This document shows, one piece after another, positions 7,718 to 16,328 of a stretch of DNA of 64,000 nucleotides. Source of the DNA: Pseudomonas costantinii (GTDB lineage Bacteria; Pseudomonadota; Gammaproteobacteria; Pseudomonadales; Pseudomonadaceae). The position numbers and the translations under genes are program-made. The notes beneath the pieces were generated by a model, which did no database searches, was not told the origin of the DNA, and worked only from the letters and a program-made list of their open reading frames with translations. The stretch lies in assembly GCF_001870435.1 (NCBI RefSeq), contig NZ_MDDR01000065.1, positions 213,827-277,826 of the forward strand, read 5' to 3'. How positions within the stretch are numbered: the first letter of the stretch is position 1; each line of letters begins with the position of its first letter.

Positions 7718-9115
7718 TTAACGGATGATCTTCTCGACCTGAATGCCCAGCTTCTTCAACCGATACCAGAAACTCCGCTCGGAAATCCCGATCTTCGCCG
7801 CCGCGGCAGCCTGCACGCCATTGCTCTCATTCAACGCCGCCAGAATGTAGGTTTTCTCAACCTCCGCCAGTGCGGCATCCAGGTCCGCAGGCACGCCCGG
7901 TGTGTCACCGAGCAGCGCCGTGACGCCACCCTCGACGGGTTTGGAAGCAAACAAATAAGCGGGAAGATCGATGTCTTCGATCACCGGCTTGGCCGCCACG
8001 ATCGTCGCTCGCTCTACACAGTTTTGCAGCTCACGAATATTGCCCGGCCAGCTGTAGGCGGCCATGGCCTGCAACGCCTCAGGGCTGAAGCCCGTGATGC
8101 GTTTGCCGGCGGTGGCGCTCAGGGTCTGGGCGAAGTGTCGCGCCAGGGGCACGATATCTTCTGCGCGCTCGCGCAGGGCCGGCAACGGAATCGGGAACAC
8201 GTTGAGGCGGTAATACAGGTCTTCGCGAAACTCTTTATTGGCCACCGCATCCAGCAGGTTTTTGTTGGTGGCGGCGATCACCCGCACATCCACCTTGCGC
8301 TCACGCGGGTCACCTACCGGCTCGATCACCCTCTCCTGCAAGGCGCGCAAAATCTTGGCCTGCAATGCCAGGGGCATATCGCCCACTTCATCCAGGAACA
8401 ACGTGCCTTTATCGGCCTGCATAAAGCGCCCTATCCGATCCGCTACGGCGCCGGTAAAAGCGCCCTTGCGATGGCCGAACATCTCGCTTTCCAGCAGGCC
8501 TTCAGGGATGGCTGCGCAGTTGACCGCCACGAACGGCTTGTCGGCACGGCTGCCGTGCTTATGGATGGCGCGGGCGACCATTTCCTTGCCGGTTCCGCTT
8601 TCGCCGGTCAGCAGGATGGTTGCACTGCTGTCGCGTACTGAGTCCACCGCATGCAACACCTGGCGAAACGCCGGGCTATCGCCCACCAGGCTGTCGAACT
8701 GTGCATGTTGGTCCAGTTCGGCGCGCAGGCGCGCGTTGTCGCGCATGATGTCGCGAAACTGCAAGGCCTTGGCCACGGTGATGTCCAACTCGTCGATGTC
8801 GAACGGCTTGGCGATGTAGTCATAAGCGCCATTGCGCATCGACTGCACGGCATTTTTCACGGTGCTGTAGGCGGTCATCACGATCACCGGTAAATCAGGG
8901 AAACGCACCTTGATCTCAGCCAGCAGCGCCGGCCCGTCCATGCCCGGCATGCGCCAGTCGCTGATCACCAGGTCGATGTCTTCCTGCTCCAGCACTTTGA
9001 GCGCGTGCAAGCCGTTGCTCGCGGTAAATACCTGGATGCCATTCTGGCTCAAGGCCTGCGACAGCAAGTCACAGAGCTTGGGCTCATCGTCGACTACCAA
9101 TACGTTATGCGTCAT
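7718..9115 (-). CDS. NtrC-family sigma-54 response regulator
   Basis: This three-domain activator has 465 aa. The receiver has the acidic pocket VVDDE and phosphoacceptor in LVISDWRMPGMDG. The AAA+ domain has Walker A GESGTGKE, intact GAFTGA and Walker B GTLFLDEVGD. The C-terminal Fis-type DNA-binding helix reads AAAKIGISERSFWYRLKKLG. The ATG at 9115 is chosen because the receiver starts there (MTHNVLVVDDE); longer in-frame starts lie inside the kinase gene. Its start overlaps the kinase stop, so the pair is coupled. It is the last gene of a six-gene operon with a -24/-12 promoter, so it probably activates its own operon. The architecture resembles AlgB or MifR; I cannot decide between them. 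Confidence 0.9.
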   Translation of the reverse strand: MTHNVLVVDDEPKLCDLLSQALSQNGIQVFTASNGLHALKVLEQEDIDLVISDWRMPGMDGPALLAEIKVRFPDLPVIVMTAYSTVKNAVQSMRNGAYDYIAKPFDIDELDITVAKALQFRDIMRDNARLRAELDQHAQFDSLVGDSPAFRQVLHAVDSVRDSSATILLTGESGTGKEMVARAIHKHGSRADKPFVAVNCAAIPEGLLESEMFGHRKGAFTGAVADRIGRFMQADKGTLFLDEVGDMPLALQAKILRALQERVIEPVGDPRERKVDVRVIAATNKNLLDAVANKEFREDLYYRLNVFPIPLPALRERAEDIVPLARHFAQTLSATAGKRITGFSPEALQAMAAYSWPGNIRELQNCVERATIVAAKPVIEDIDLPAYLFASKPVEGGVTALLGDTPGVPADLDAALAEVEKTYILAALNESNGVQAAAAAKIGISERSFWYRLKKLGIQVEKIIR

Positions 9116-10883
9116 GACCTTCCTCATCATCACCGTCATCTTCACCATTGGCCGGAATGTACAGGCTGAAGGTGGCGCCGGCATCTTTCTCACTGGCACA
9201 TTCGATGCTGCCGTCGTGACTTTCCATGATCGAATAGACTTTAGCCAGGCCCAGGCCTGTGCCCGAGGCCTTGGTGGTGACGAATGGCGTGAAGATGCGC
9301 TCAATCATATCCGCCGGGATGCCCTGGCCGGTGTCGGCAATACTGATAACCGTATTGCCACCCAAGCTGCCAATGCCCACGGTCAAGCGCCCACCTTCCG
9401 GCATCGCATCAATGGCGTTGAGAATCAGGTTGAGGCACGCCTGCTTGAGCTGTTTGGCGTCAGCATAGATGGTCGCACCGGGCGCCTGATCATCGATTTG
9501 CGAGTCAATGTTATGGCTCGCCAGCTCCGGGGCGCAGAAACCTAGGATCTCCTCCACCAACGGACGTGCCGCCTGCAACACACGCAAGGGTGGGTTGGGT
9601 TTGGCGAAGTCGAGAAACTCGGTGATCAAGTCGTTGATGCGGCTGACTTCGCTGATCACGTATTCCAAATGACGCTTATCGGTTTCCGGCAGGTCGGCGC
9701 GACGGTGCAGCAGTTGGGTGGCCGTCTTGATGATGCCCAGCGGGTTGCGGATTTCGTGGGCCAGGCCCATGGCAACTTCGCCCAGGGCATGCAGCCGATC
9801 ACGACGACGCAACTGGGCCTCGAGGTGGTGCAACTCCCCCAGGCGCTCGGTCATGTGATTGAACGTGCTGCTCAACTGCGCCAGCTCGTCGCCGCCGCTG
9901 ACCAACACGCGATGTTCGTAATTGCCCGAAATGACCGCGTTCACCCCTTCGGACAAGTCCCGCAGAGGCTTGGTCAGACGCCGCGACACCAGCACACCGG
10001 CGCCCAGGGACAACGCCGAACTCACCAGGAAAATCAGTACGAACAGATTGCTCTGGTTCACCAACCCCACCAGGCTGGTGTGGCGCAGCAGGCCGCTGAA
10101 GATCACCCCTTGCAAATCGCCGGCGTCGTTGAAGATCGGCCAATACAAACCGCTATAGCTATTGGTGAACTGCTCACTCGGCTGCCGGGTGCTGCGCATG
10201 GCCGTTTCGACACTCTTCGGAATGCGCGAAGGATGACGCTCGAAGCGCTGAGTCGAGAATATCTCGGAAAAACCCGTGGGGTTGGCCAGGTACAGGCGCA
10301 GGTCAAGGGAATGCACATCGGCCACGCTGGTGAGGAAGCTGCTGTCCAGATAAGTGGCCACCAATAGCACATAGTCGACGCCCTCCTGGGAGGTTTCGAA
10401 CGTCGAGACCACCAGGCCCGTACTCACCCCAGCCACCTCGACGGTTTGCAACGCCGCATGGCTGGTCAGGTTGATCTGCTTGACGATGTCATCGGGCGCG
10501 GTGCTGAACATCACCTTGTTGTCACTGCTGCGAATCAGCGCAACCACATCGATATCGGTGGCTTCGGCGATGTCGGCGGTAAGCCGGTCGTGCTTGGCGG
10601 CTTGCTTGCTCGAGGGCGGGCTGGTGTAGCGCAGGAACAGCTTGGCCACTCGTGCGTTGTCATGAAGGATGTCGCCAATCTCATCCTTGACGATCTTGGT
10701 CGACTCTTGCAGCCAGATACGCACGTTACTGTCGAAAATCTGCGACAGCGTGGTCGCCGCCAACTCGGCCGCGATCATGGTGGGAATGACGCTGACCAGC
10801 CAGAACGCCAGCACCAGCTTGCGCTGGACGCTCCAGCGCGAAATGGCAAAGGGGCGGGCTTTTTGGCGGGTCTTGGTGATCAT
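9105..10883 (-). CDS. Membrane sensor histidine kinase
   Basis: This 592-residue kinase is the partner of the sigma-54 regulator encoded next. It has an N-terminal membrane segment (KLVLAFWLVSVIPTMIAAEL), a periplasmic sensor region of about 240 residues with a Cache-like pattern, and a second membrane segment (LFVLIFLVSSALSLGAGVLV). A HAMP linker follows, then the H-box MGLAHEIRNPLGIIKTATQL and the ATPase motifs NLILNAIDAM, ADTGQGIP and GTGLGLAKV. All catalytic motifs look intact. Its first base is shared with the stop codon of the acyltransferase gene upstream, so a metabolic enzyme and this sensor are translationally linked. The ligand is unknown and may be the pathway product or precursor. 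Confidence 0.9.
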   Translation of the reverse strand: MITKTRQKARPFAISRWSVQRKLVLAFWLVSVIPTMIAAELAATTLSQIFDSNVRIWLQESTKIVKDEIGDILHDNARVAKLFLRYTSPPSSKQAAKHDRLTADIAEATDIDVVALIRSSDNKVMFSTAPDDIVKQINLTSHAALQTVEVAGVSTGLVVSTFETSQEGVDYVLLVATYLDSSFLTSVADVHSLDLRLYLANPTGFSEIFSTQRFERHPSRIPKSVETAMRSTRQPSEQFTNSYSGLYWPIFNDAGDLQGVIFSGLLRHTSLVGLVNQSNLFVLIFLVSSALSLGAGVLVSRRLTKPLRDLSEGVNAVISGNYEHRVLVSGGDELAQLSSTFNHMTERLGELHHLEAQLRRRDRLHALGEVAMGLAHEIRNPLGIIKTATQLLHRRADLPETDKRHLEYVISEVSRINDLITEFLDFAKPNPPLRVLQAARPLVEEILGFCAPELASHNIDSQIDDQAPGATIYADAKQLKQACLNLILNAIDAMPEGGRLTVGIGSLGGNTVISIADTGQGIPADMIERIFTPFVTTKASGTGLGLAKVYSIMESHDGSIECASEKDAGATFSLYIPANGEDDGDDEEGHDA

Positions 10884-12007
10884 CAGGTTTCGCTTATCGC
10901 AGCAGCCATGGCAGGGTCGGAACGATCCGGTCGGAGAAACTTTTTCACGAGTTTGAGCAGGCCGTTCACCAGCCGATTACGGTGGCGGAAGAACATGCTG
11001 TTGCCCTGGAATTCACAGCCCAGGCGCTTCTTGCTGGCATACCCTTCCTGACCGCACTCGTACACGGGAATATTGTGCTGGATACAATAGTCGACATTGG
11101 TCAACCAACTACGAAAGTACAGGCTGTACTCACGGCTGAACTCAATGTCATGCCCGAAAAATTTGTCGATCAGTCGGTGCTGGTCCAACAGGATCAAGTT
11201 GAACGCTACCAGTCGCTCGTCCACCCAATACAGAACACAGACCGCACGCTCTTCAAGCCGTTCAAGGATGCCGGTGAAGTAACTGGCCGGCAGGCGTTCG
11301 AATTGCAAGTCCGCACGACTGAGCGTGCATTCATACAGACGCATGATCTGGGGTAGCACATCATCAATGTTGTGCCGCCACTCCACCCGTGGGCCCGGCG
11401 CACGCAGTTTGCGGCGCAGATCCTTACGGGTCGATTTGCACAACGAGCCCAGGTAGGCATCCACCGAACCGTAGGGCACGCTCAGCAACCCACTGGGCAA
11501 ACTCGGCATGCTCTGGAAGCCTGCGGTGCGACAGCTGGCTGCCCAGTTCGGGTCGTCTGTCGGCACGTCCTTGACTGCCACCAGGCCGATGCCGAATTCA
11601 TTGGCATCCTGACGCGCGGCCTGCAACAAGTGCTTGAGCAGCAGCGGACGCCGCTCCTCGGGCACACCACTCGCGACCCCTGCGTCACAACGTTCGGCGA
11701 CCGGGGAGCCAATGGCATATAGCGGCAACTGCAAAACACCCGGCCACAGTCGCTCCAGGCGCTCGGTAAAGCGCTTGCCTGCTCCCGACACTGTAGTGTC
11801 GAGGCGATAATGAGTGATGAACGCGGCGGCAACCGCCACCAGCGTTTCATCTTCGTAGACAGCCAGGTAACGCCATTTGAAATCATCGATGGCCGCGTTT
11901 TCCACGGCAACGTAATAGTCCCAATCCTCCAAGGCACCGGGGAAACAGTCATTCCAGGCACTGCGCTGGATGGCCCGGATAGTCGAGAAGGCTTGGGCGG
12001 TGATCAC
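10883..12007 (-). CDS. GNAT-superfamily N-acyltransferase (FemAB/BioF2-like)
   Basis: This protein of 374 residues resembles the large two-lobed GNAT-fold proteins grouped as Acetyltransf_6. These transfer acyl or aminoacyl groups to amines. Visible family features are the STRKDLRRKLRAPGPRVEWR segment, followed by a LYECTLSRADLQFERLP helix and a C-terminal DKFFGHDIEFSREYSLYFRSW stretch. The start is GTG at 12007 with AAGGA upstream, ten bases after the hydrolase stop. It is the fourth gene of the operon and probably acylates the amine made by the aminotransferase. The substrate is not known. Confidence 0.75.
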   Translation of the reverse strand: MITAQAFSTIRAIQRSAWNDCFPGALEDWDYYVAVENAAIDDFKWRYLAVYEDETLVAVAAAFITHYRLDTTVSGAGKRFTERLERLWPGVLQLPLYAIGSPVAERCDAGVASGVPEERRPLLLKHLLQAARQDANEFGIGLVAVKDVPTDDPNWAASCRTAGFQSMPSLPSGLLSVPYGSVDAYLGSLCKSTRKDLRRKLRAPGPRVEWRHNIDDVLPQIMRLYECTLSRADLQFERLPASYFTGILERLEERAVCVLYWVDERLVAFNLILLDQHRLIDKFFGHDIEFSREYSLYFRSWLTNVDYCIQHNIPVYECGQEGYASKKRLGCEFQGNSMFFRHRNRLVNGLLKLVKKFLRPDRSDPAMAAAISET

Positions 12008-12016
12008 GTCTCGTCC

Positions 12017-12889
12017 TTAAGCGGATGCTCGCTGTCGATAATCTTCGGGCACCTGGATTACAGCAGTGTGTTGCTCGACAAACTCAGCGCTCAACTCGAT
12101 CACCCGACGGTACTCCAGGTCGACGGTGATCATGTGGTAGCAGTTGTCCAACAGGATCTTGGTCACGGGCCCACCGAGATGGCGCTCCACGTAATCGGCG
12201 TTCCAGCGGCTGGTGATATCGTCCTCAATGGAGTGCAACACCAGAGCCGGCACCTTGACCTCAGGCATGCGTTTCTTGACCACGGCGTTCATCCGGTGCA
12301 ATTCGCGCACGGTGATACCTTCCATCGTCAACAAACCCGCCTCGCTGCTTTCCCCTTCCTTCATCTGACGCTCGACGATTGCCCGCAGACGCTCGTTCTT
12401 GATGCCATAAGGCGGCTTCTCTTCGAAGCGGCAGATGTGCACGCCGAATGGAATTTTCATCAACAATGGCGTCAAGAACGCCAACTTATTAATGCTCCAG
12501 CCGTCGTACTTCAAGGTGGTGGAATACATCAACAGCCCGGCGACTTGCCCAGGATGCTCGGAGGCCACGTACATCGACATCACCGCGCCCATGGACAAAC
12601 CACCGACAAACACTTGCTCGTGGCGTTGCTTGATCTGGGCGAAGGTTTTGCGCACCCCTTCGTACCAGTCCAGCCAGCCAGTGGCCTGCAGGTCGCTGTT
12701 GTCCCCGCAGTGTCCAGCCAGGGTGGGCACATACACCGTGCAGTTACCCGCCTTGGCCAAACCCTTGGCCACTTGACGCAATTCCGTCGGGGTGCCGGTC
12801 AGGCCGTGGATCAACAGGATCCCGACCGGACCTTCACCGAGAACGAAGCCGGCATCACCTTCACCGAGGTCGATCTCGACGTTGTTCAC
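12017..12889 (-). CDS. Alpha/beta hydrolase, carboxylesterase-like
   Basis: A 290-residue alpha/beta-fold hydrolase. The oxyanion loop is in LLIHGLTGTPTELR, the nucleophile serine in GGLSMGAVMSMY, the acid in LVLHSIEDDIT and the histidine in CYHMITVDLE, so the triad looks complete. The overall pattern is close to the Est30-type carboxylesterases or monoglyceride lipases. It has no signal peptide and should be cytoplasmic. The start overlaps the aminotransferase stop by four bases. In the operon it may act as an esterase, amidase or thioesterase on the pathway intermediate; this is inference. Confidence 0.85.
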   Translation of the reverse strand: MNNVEIDLGEGDAGFVLGEGPVGILLIHGLTGTPTELRQVAKGLAKAGNCTVYVPTLAGHCGDNSDLQATGWLDWYEGVRKTFAQIKQRHEQVFVGGLSMGAVMSMYVASEHPGQVAGLLMYSTTLKYDGWSINKLAFLTPLLMKIPFGVHICRFEEKPPYGIKNERLRAIVERQMKEGESSEAGLLTMEGITVRELHRMNAVVKKRMPEVKVPALVLHSIEDDITSRWNADYVERHLGGPVTKILLDNCYHMITVDLEYRRVIELSAEFVEQHTAVIQVPEDYRQRASA

Positions 12890-14280
12890 CGTTTGGTCGC
12901 CCGCACCAGCAGTTGCTCGAGCAACTTCAGGCCCAGGTCGATTTCCGGGTAGCTGATTTCCAGGGAAGGTGCCAGGGTGATTACGTTTTTGTAGTAACCG
13001 CCCACATCGAGGATCAAGCCGAGTTTCTGGCCATCAACCACCATGTCGCCTTTCATGCCTTCCTCGACCATGTAGTCCAGGGTCGCCTTGTCCGGCGTGA
13101 AGCCGTCCGGGCCGCAGATTTCGCAGCGCAGAGCCAGACCCAGGCCATCGACGTCGCCGATGATCGGGAAACGTTTCTGCAGGTCTTGCAGGCCTTCCAG
13201 GAAGTATTTGCCCTTGGCCATGACCATTGCGCCGTAGTCGACTTCGCTGGTCATCTTGAACATTTCCAGGCCTACCGCCGTACCCAGTGGGTTGGAGGCG
13301 AAGGTGGAGTGAGTCGAACCTGGTGGGAAGATCTTCGGGTTGATCAGCTCTTCACGGGCCCAGATACCGCCCAGTGGGTTCAGGCCGTTGGTCAGCGCCT
13401 TACCGAAGACGATTACGTCGGGTTGTACGTCGAAGTGTTCGATTGACCACAGCTTGCCGGTACGCCAGAAGCCCATCTGGATTTCGTCGGAAACCATCAG
13501 GATGCCGTGCTGGTCAAGAACCTGCTTGAGTTCGCGGTAGAAGTTCATCGGCGGGATCACGTAGCCGCCGGTGCCCTGGATCGGCTCAACGTAGAAGGCT
13601 GCGTATTCGCACTGATTGGTTTTTGGGTCCCAGACGCCGTTGTATTCAGTCTCGAACAAACGGGCGAACTGCTGCACGCACTGGCTGCCGTACTCTTCCT
13701 TGGTCATGCCTTTCGGGCCACGGAAGTGGTACGGGAACGGAATGAAGTTGGCGCGCTCACCAAAGTGGCCGTAGCGGCGACGGTAGCGGAAGCTCGAAGT
13801 AATCGACGACGCGCCGAGGGTACGGCCGTGGTAGCCGCCTTCGAAGGCGAACATCAGGCTCTTGCCGTTGGAAGCGTTACGCACCACTTTCAAGGAGTCT
13901 TCGATCGACTGCGAACCGCCGACGTTGAAGTGCACACGACCGTCGAGGCCGAATTTCTTCTTGGCGTCGACTGCGATCATTTCCGACAGCTCGATCTTGC
14001 CTTTGTGCAGGTATTGGCTGGCGATTTGCGGCAGGGTATCGATCTGCTGTTTCAGCGCGTTATTCAGGCGCGGGTTGGCGTAACCGAAGTTAACGGCCGA
14101 GTACCACATTTGCAGGTCGAGGTAAGCCTGGTCTTCGGTGTCCCACACGTAGGAGCCTTCGCAACGGCTGAAAATACGCGGTGGCTCGATGTAGTGAACA
14201 GTGTCGCCGTAAGAGCAGTACTTGGCTTCTTTATCCAGAAGAATCTGGTCTTCAGGGGTAGCGATACGGATATCAGACAT
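12886..14280 (-). CDS. Class III PLP-dependent aminotransferase
   Basis: This is a 464-residue fold-type I aminotransferase of the omega-amino acid/ornithine class. The PLP lysine lies in DVIVFGKALTNGLNPLGG, the cofactor-binding Asp-Glu in LMVSDEIQMGFWRTGKLW, and the phosphate-binding region in FAFEGGYHGRTLGASS. Start ATG 14280 (MSDIRIATPED) is chosen because upstream codons in frame are low-complexity and overlap the phosphatase gene. The first eight bases overlap the phosphatase 3' end. It would make or consume a primary amine. The partner genes (phosphatase, hydrolase, acyltransferase) suggest a dedicated biosynthetic route rather than general amino acid catabolism. Confidence 0.9.
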   Translation of the reverse strand: MSDIRIATPEDQILLDKEAKYCSYGDTVHYIEPPRIFSRCEGSYVWDTEDQAYLDLQMWYSAVNFGYANPRLNNALKQQIDTLPQIASQYLHKGKIELSEMIAVDAKKKFGLDGRVHFNVGGSQSIEDSLKVVRNASNGKSLMFAFEGGYHGRTLGASSITSSFRYRRRYGHFGERANFIPFPYHFRGPKGMTKEEYGSQCVQQFARLFETEYNGVWDPKTNQCEYAAFYVEPIQGTGGYVIPPMNFYRELKQVLDQHGILMVSDEIQMGFWRTGKLWSIEHFDVQPDVIVFGKALTNGLNPLGGIWAREELINPKIFPPGSTHSTFASNPLGTAVGLEMFKMTSEVDYGAMVMAKGKYFLEGLQDLQKRFPIIGDVDGLGLALRCEICGPDGFTPDKATLDYMVEEGMKGDMVVDGQKLGLILDVGGYYKNVITLAPSLEISYPEIDLGLKLLEQLLVRATKR

Positions 14281-14977
14281 GGTGGAAGAGTTCCTGACTA
14301 TCAGAAGAGGTGTTGAAAGAGGTGGAGTTGGCGGCGATGCCCTGAGGCAGCTTGGCCAACAGCGCAGGCAATTCGGCAAAAGTGTCGAAGCGCGCGTAGG
14401 GAATATTGTTGGCTTCGCAATACTTGGCGAGGCTGCCTTTGGCGAAGACGAAGTCGGCGGTGGAAGCCACACACATGTCGGACTTGCCGTCGCCAATCAC
14501 CAGCACGCGCTTGTTGCGCGGGGTGGATTTGCACTTGCAGTTCCCGGAGGCAGCGCGGCACGCGTCGCTGGAGTACGGGAAGTCGATGCGCCAGCTGTTC
14601 TGATCGACTTGGCGCAGGCGGTTGGCCAGGATCGGCAGCAAGGTCACGTAGTTGCGCGACAGAATGCGCGCGATGCCTTGTTCGATGCCGTCGCTGACCA
14701 CTTCGATGGTCGCGCCCAGGCCCATGACATGATCGACGAAATCCGGGAAGTCCGGGTCGATCTCGACGCTGTCGAAGTACGCCAGCAGTTCTGCCGGGGT
14801 CGCCTTGATCAACGCCAGTTGGCGGCTCAGGCATTCGCGTGAACCGATATGCCCATCCAGCCATTCCTGTTCGATGGTTTCCCACTCGGGACCGGCGAAG
14901 CGCTGGAGGACGTTGTCGATGACATCGGTGGGGGTAATGGTCCCGTCGAAGTCGCACACGATATGCCACTGGATCAT
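14273..14977 (-). CDS. MtnX-like HAD-IB phosphatase
   Basis: This 234-residue HAD hydrolase has all four motifs: nucleophile CDFDGTITPTD, the motif II serine in IEVVSDGIEQG, a basic residue near PRNKRVLVIGDG and the acidic motif GDGKSDMCVA. The sequence is similar to MtnX, the 2-hydroxy-3-keto-5-methylthiopentenyl-1-phosphate phosphatase. However, no other methionine-salvage gene is nearby, so the true substrate is probably a different phosphorylated small molecule. It is the first gene of the six-gene operon. A putative -24/-12 promoter ends about 50 bases upstream. Confidence 0.85.
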   Translation of the reverse strand: MIQWHIVCDFDGTITPTDVIDNVLQRFAGPEWETIEQEWLDGHIGSRECLSRQLALIKATPAELLAYFDSVEIDPDFPDFVDHVMGLGATIEVVSDGIEQGIARILSRNYVTLLPILANRLRQVDQNSWRIDFPYSSDACRAASGNCKCKSTPRNKRVLVIGDGKSDMCVASTADFVFAKGSLAKYCEANNIPYARFDTFAELPALLAKLPQGIAANSTSFNTSSDSQELFHHV

Positions 14978-15025
14978 TGCGTTTACCTTGAAGAGGAGCG
15001 CTCTGTGCGCTTGCCATCGAGGTAA

Positions 15026-15041
15026 AGCAGAGATTGTGCCA
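15026..15041 (-). promoter_or_regulatory. Sigma-54 promoter of the six-gene operon
   Basis: Read on the minus strand the bases are TGGCACAATCTCTGCT. The GG and GC pairs have the exact -24/-12 spacing and the TGGCAC half is complete. Transcription would start near 15016, about 40 bases before the phosphatase ATG at 14977. The operon encodes its own sigma-54 activator, which makes the match more credible. Confidence 0.72.
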
Positions 15042-15100
15042 ACTGGCTATAACCCAGCAGGGCTAGGGGTTTGGCTGATGTTTGTGTTTATATGTGTCGC

Positions 15101-15130
15101 GCAAGCTACAATTTTTGTAGCTTGCTACAA
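15101..15130. promoter_or_regulatory. Interlocking palindromes, putative activator site
   Basis: GCTACAA (15105-15111), TTGTAGC (15115-15121) and GCTACAA (15124-15130) form two overlapping palindromes. The outer one (15101-15125) has perfect 11-base arms and a 3-base centre. The site lies about 60-100 bp upstream of the minus-strand -24/-12 promoter and about 75 bp upstream of the mipA-like start. It could be an enhancer for the NtrC-type regulator, an operator for the divergent gene, or both. Confidence 0.6.
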
Positions 15131-15204
15131 ACAAGATGAGTGCTTGCGCCAGGGCCGCCCTTCGCGCGTACATGCGCGCATGTTCTGATTAAGGAAACCG
15201 CTCC

Positions 15205-15975
15205 ATGCTCAAGGTTACATCTGCTGTATTCGTCGGTTTACTGGGGCTGTGGGGGTTTTCCAGCGCCGTATGGGCCGACGGCATCACGGGTGACGTGGGC
15301 GCCGGCATCAGCTATCAACCTTACGATCCCACCGGCAGTCGCTACGAAACACGGCCTATTCCCTACCTGGACCTGGAGTGGGGCAGCGTCAGCCTGGACT
15401 CCGACGACGGCCTGAGCTGGAGCGCACTTAACACCAACGGCTTTACCGCCGGCCCCTACATCAATTACCTGCCGGGACGTTCGGCCAACGGATCGCTGCG
15501 CGGCTTGCGCGATGTGCCCGACATGGCAGAGGTCGGTGGTTTCGTCCAATACGCCCCGGCCGAATTCTGGCGCGTGTATGCCCAGGTGGGCCAGGCTGTA
15601 GGCGGGCCGCGCGATCAAAGTGGTGTGCTGGGCAAACTCGGTGGCGAGTTGGGCTACCCGCTGGGGAGCGGCATTATTGGCAGCACCGACCTGATCGCGC
15701 ATTTTGCCGACGCCCGCCAGACCCAAACCTTTTTCGGCGTCGACGCCAAGGAGTCCGCGGTTTCTGGCTTTCGGCCCTATAACGCTAGCGCGGGCTTCCA
15801 GAACCTGACGCTGACCCAAAATTTCGAATTCCCCTTGGCTGCCAACTGGACGCTGCTGACCAGCGCCAGCTGGGTGCACCTGGTCGGCTCTGCAGCCAAA
15901 AGCAGCATCGTCAAGGAAGCCGGAGATGTGAACCAAGGCCAGGTGCAGACCGCGATCAGCTACAAGTTTGACTGA
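15205..15975 (+). CDS. MipA/OmpV family outer-membrane protein
   Basis: A 256-residue protein with a signal peptide (cleavage after VWADG-type junction near residue 25) and the alternating beta-strand pattern of a small outer-membrane barrel. The family segments YETRPIPYLDLEWG and YPLGSGIIGSTDL are visible, and it ends in YKFD with a penultimate aromatic. MipA/OmpV proteins are described as scaffolds for murein synthases or as stress-related porins. AAGGA precedes the ATG. It is divergent from the six-gene operon and could share the palindromic regulatory site between them. Confidence 0.85.
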   Translation: MLKVTSAVFVGLLGLWGFSSAVWADGITGDVGAGISYQPYDPTGSRYETRPIPYLDLEWGSVSLDSDDGLSWSALNTNGFTAGPYINYLPGRSANGSLRGLRDVPDMAEVGGFVQYAPAEFWRVYAQVGQAVGGPRDQSGVLGKLGGELGYPLGSGIIGSTDLIAHFADARQTQTFFGVDAKESAVSGFRPYNASAGFQNLTLTQNFEFPLAANWTLLTSASWVHLVGSAAKSSIVKEAGDVNQGQVQTAISYKFD

Positions 15976-16050
15976 CGGACATAATGCTGAGTAGCCAGCT
16001 GTAAGGTACAGGCAACGGGCTTGGGCTTGATGGTTGTTGCTGGGCCGCTG

Positions 16051-16301
16051 AGTACATATCCGTTGTTTGGGTAGCGGCGGCTTATGGTTTCGCCCTTACG
16101 GCGACTCACTTTGGAAAAGCCGGAATGCCGGCCCAGCCCAAAGTAAGCAAAGGGCTCTTGCCCCACCACTCGGCACCTCGCTGTGGCTCGGTGCCGAGTG
16201 GTGGGGCGAAGGCCTTTTGGTTACTTTTGGGCCTTTCCAAAAGTGACCCGCTGTAAGAGCGGAACCCATATCAGCCGTTACCGCAGCAACGGATATGTAC
16301 T
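16051..16301. repeat. 251-bp palindromic intergenic element
   Basis: The ends AGTACATATCCGTTG (16051-16065) and CAACGGATATGTACT (16287-16301) are a perfect 15-base inverted repeat. Inside, further complementary blocks (ACTTTGGAAAAG with CTTTCCAAAAGT, CCACCACTCGGCACC with GGTGCCGAGTGGTGG) make almost the whole element self-complementary. The first half recurs at 63530-63655. It fills most of the gap between two convergent genes (15976-16328), which holds no coding sequence that I can support. Confidence 0.88.
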
Positions 16302-16328
16302 CAGGCTACCCCGAAGGCCGCCACAGGC

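Noticed and set aside
14273..14977. Methionine-salvage enzyme MtnX
   Set aside because: Sequence is MtnX-like, but no other salvage gene is present and the operon partners point to another pathway.
14301..15017. A 238-codon minus-strand frame overlapping the phosphatase gene in another phase
   Set aside because: The other phase has all four HAD motifs, while this frame is Arg/His/Gln-rich with no motif.
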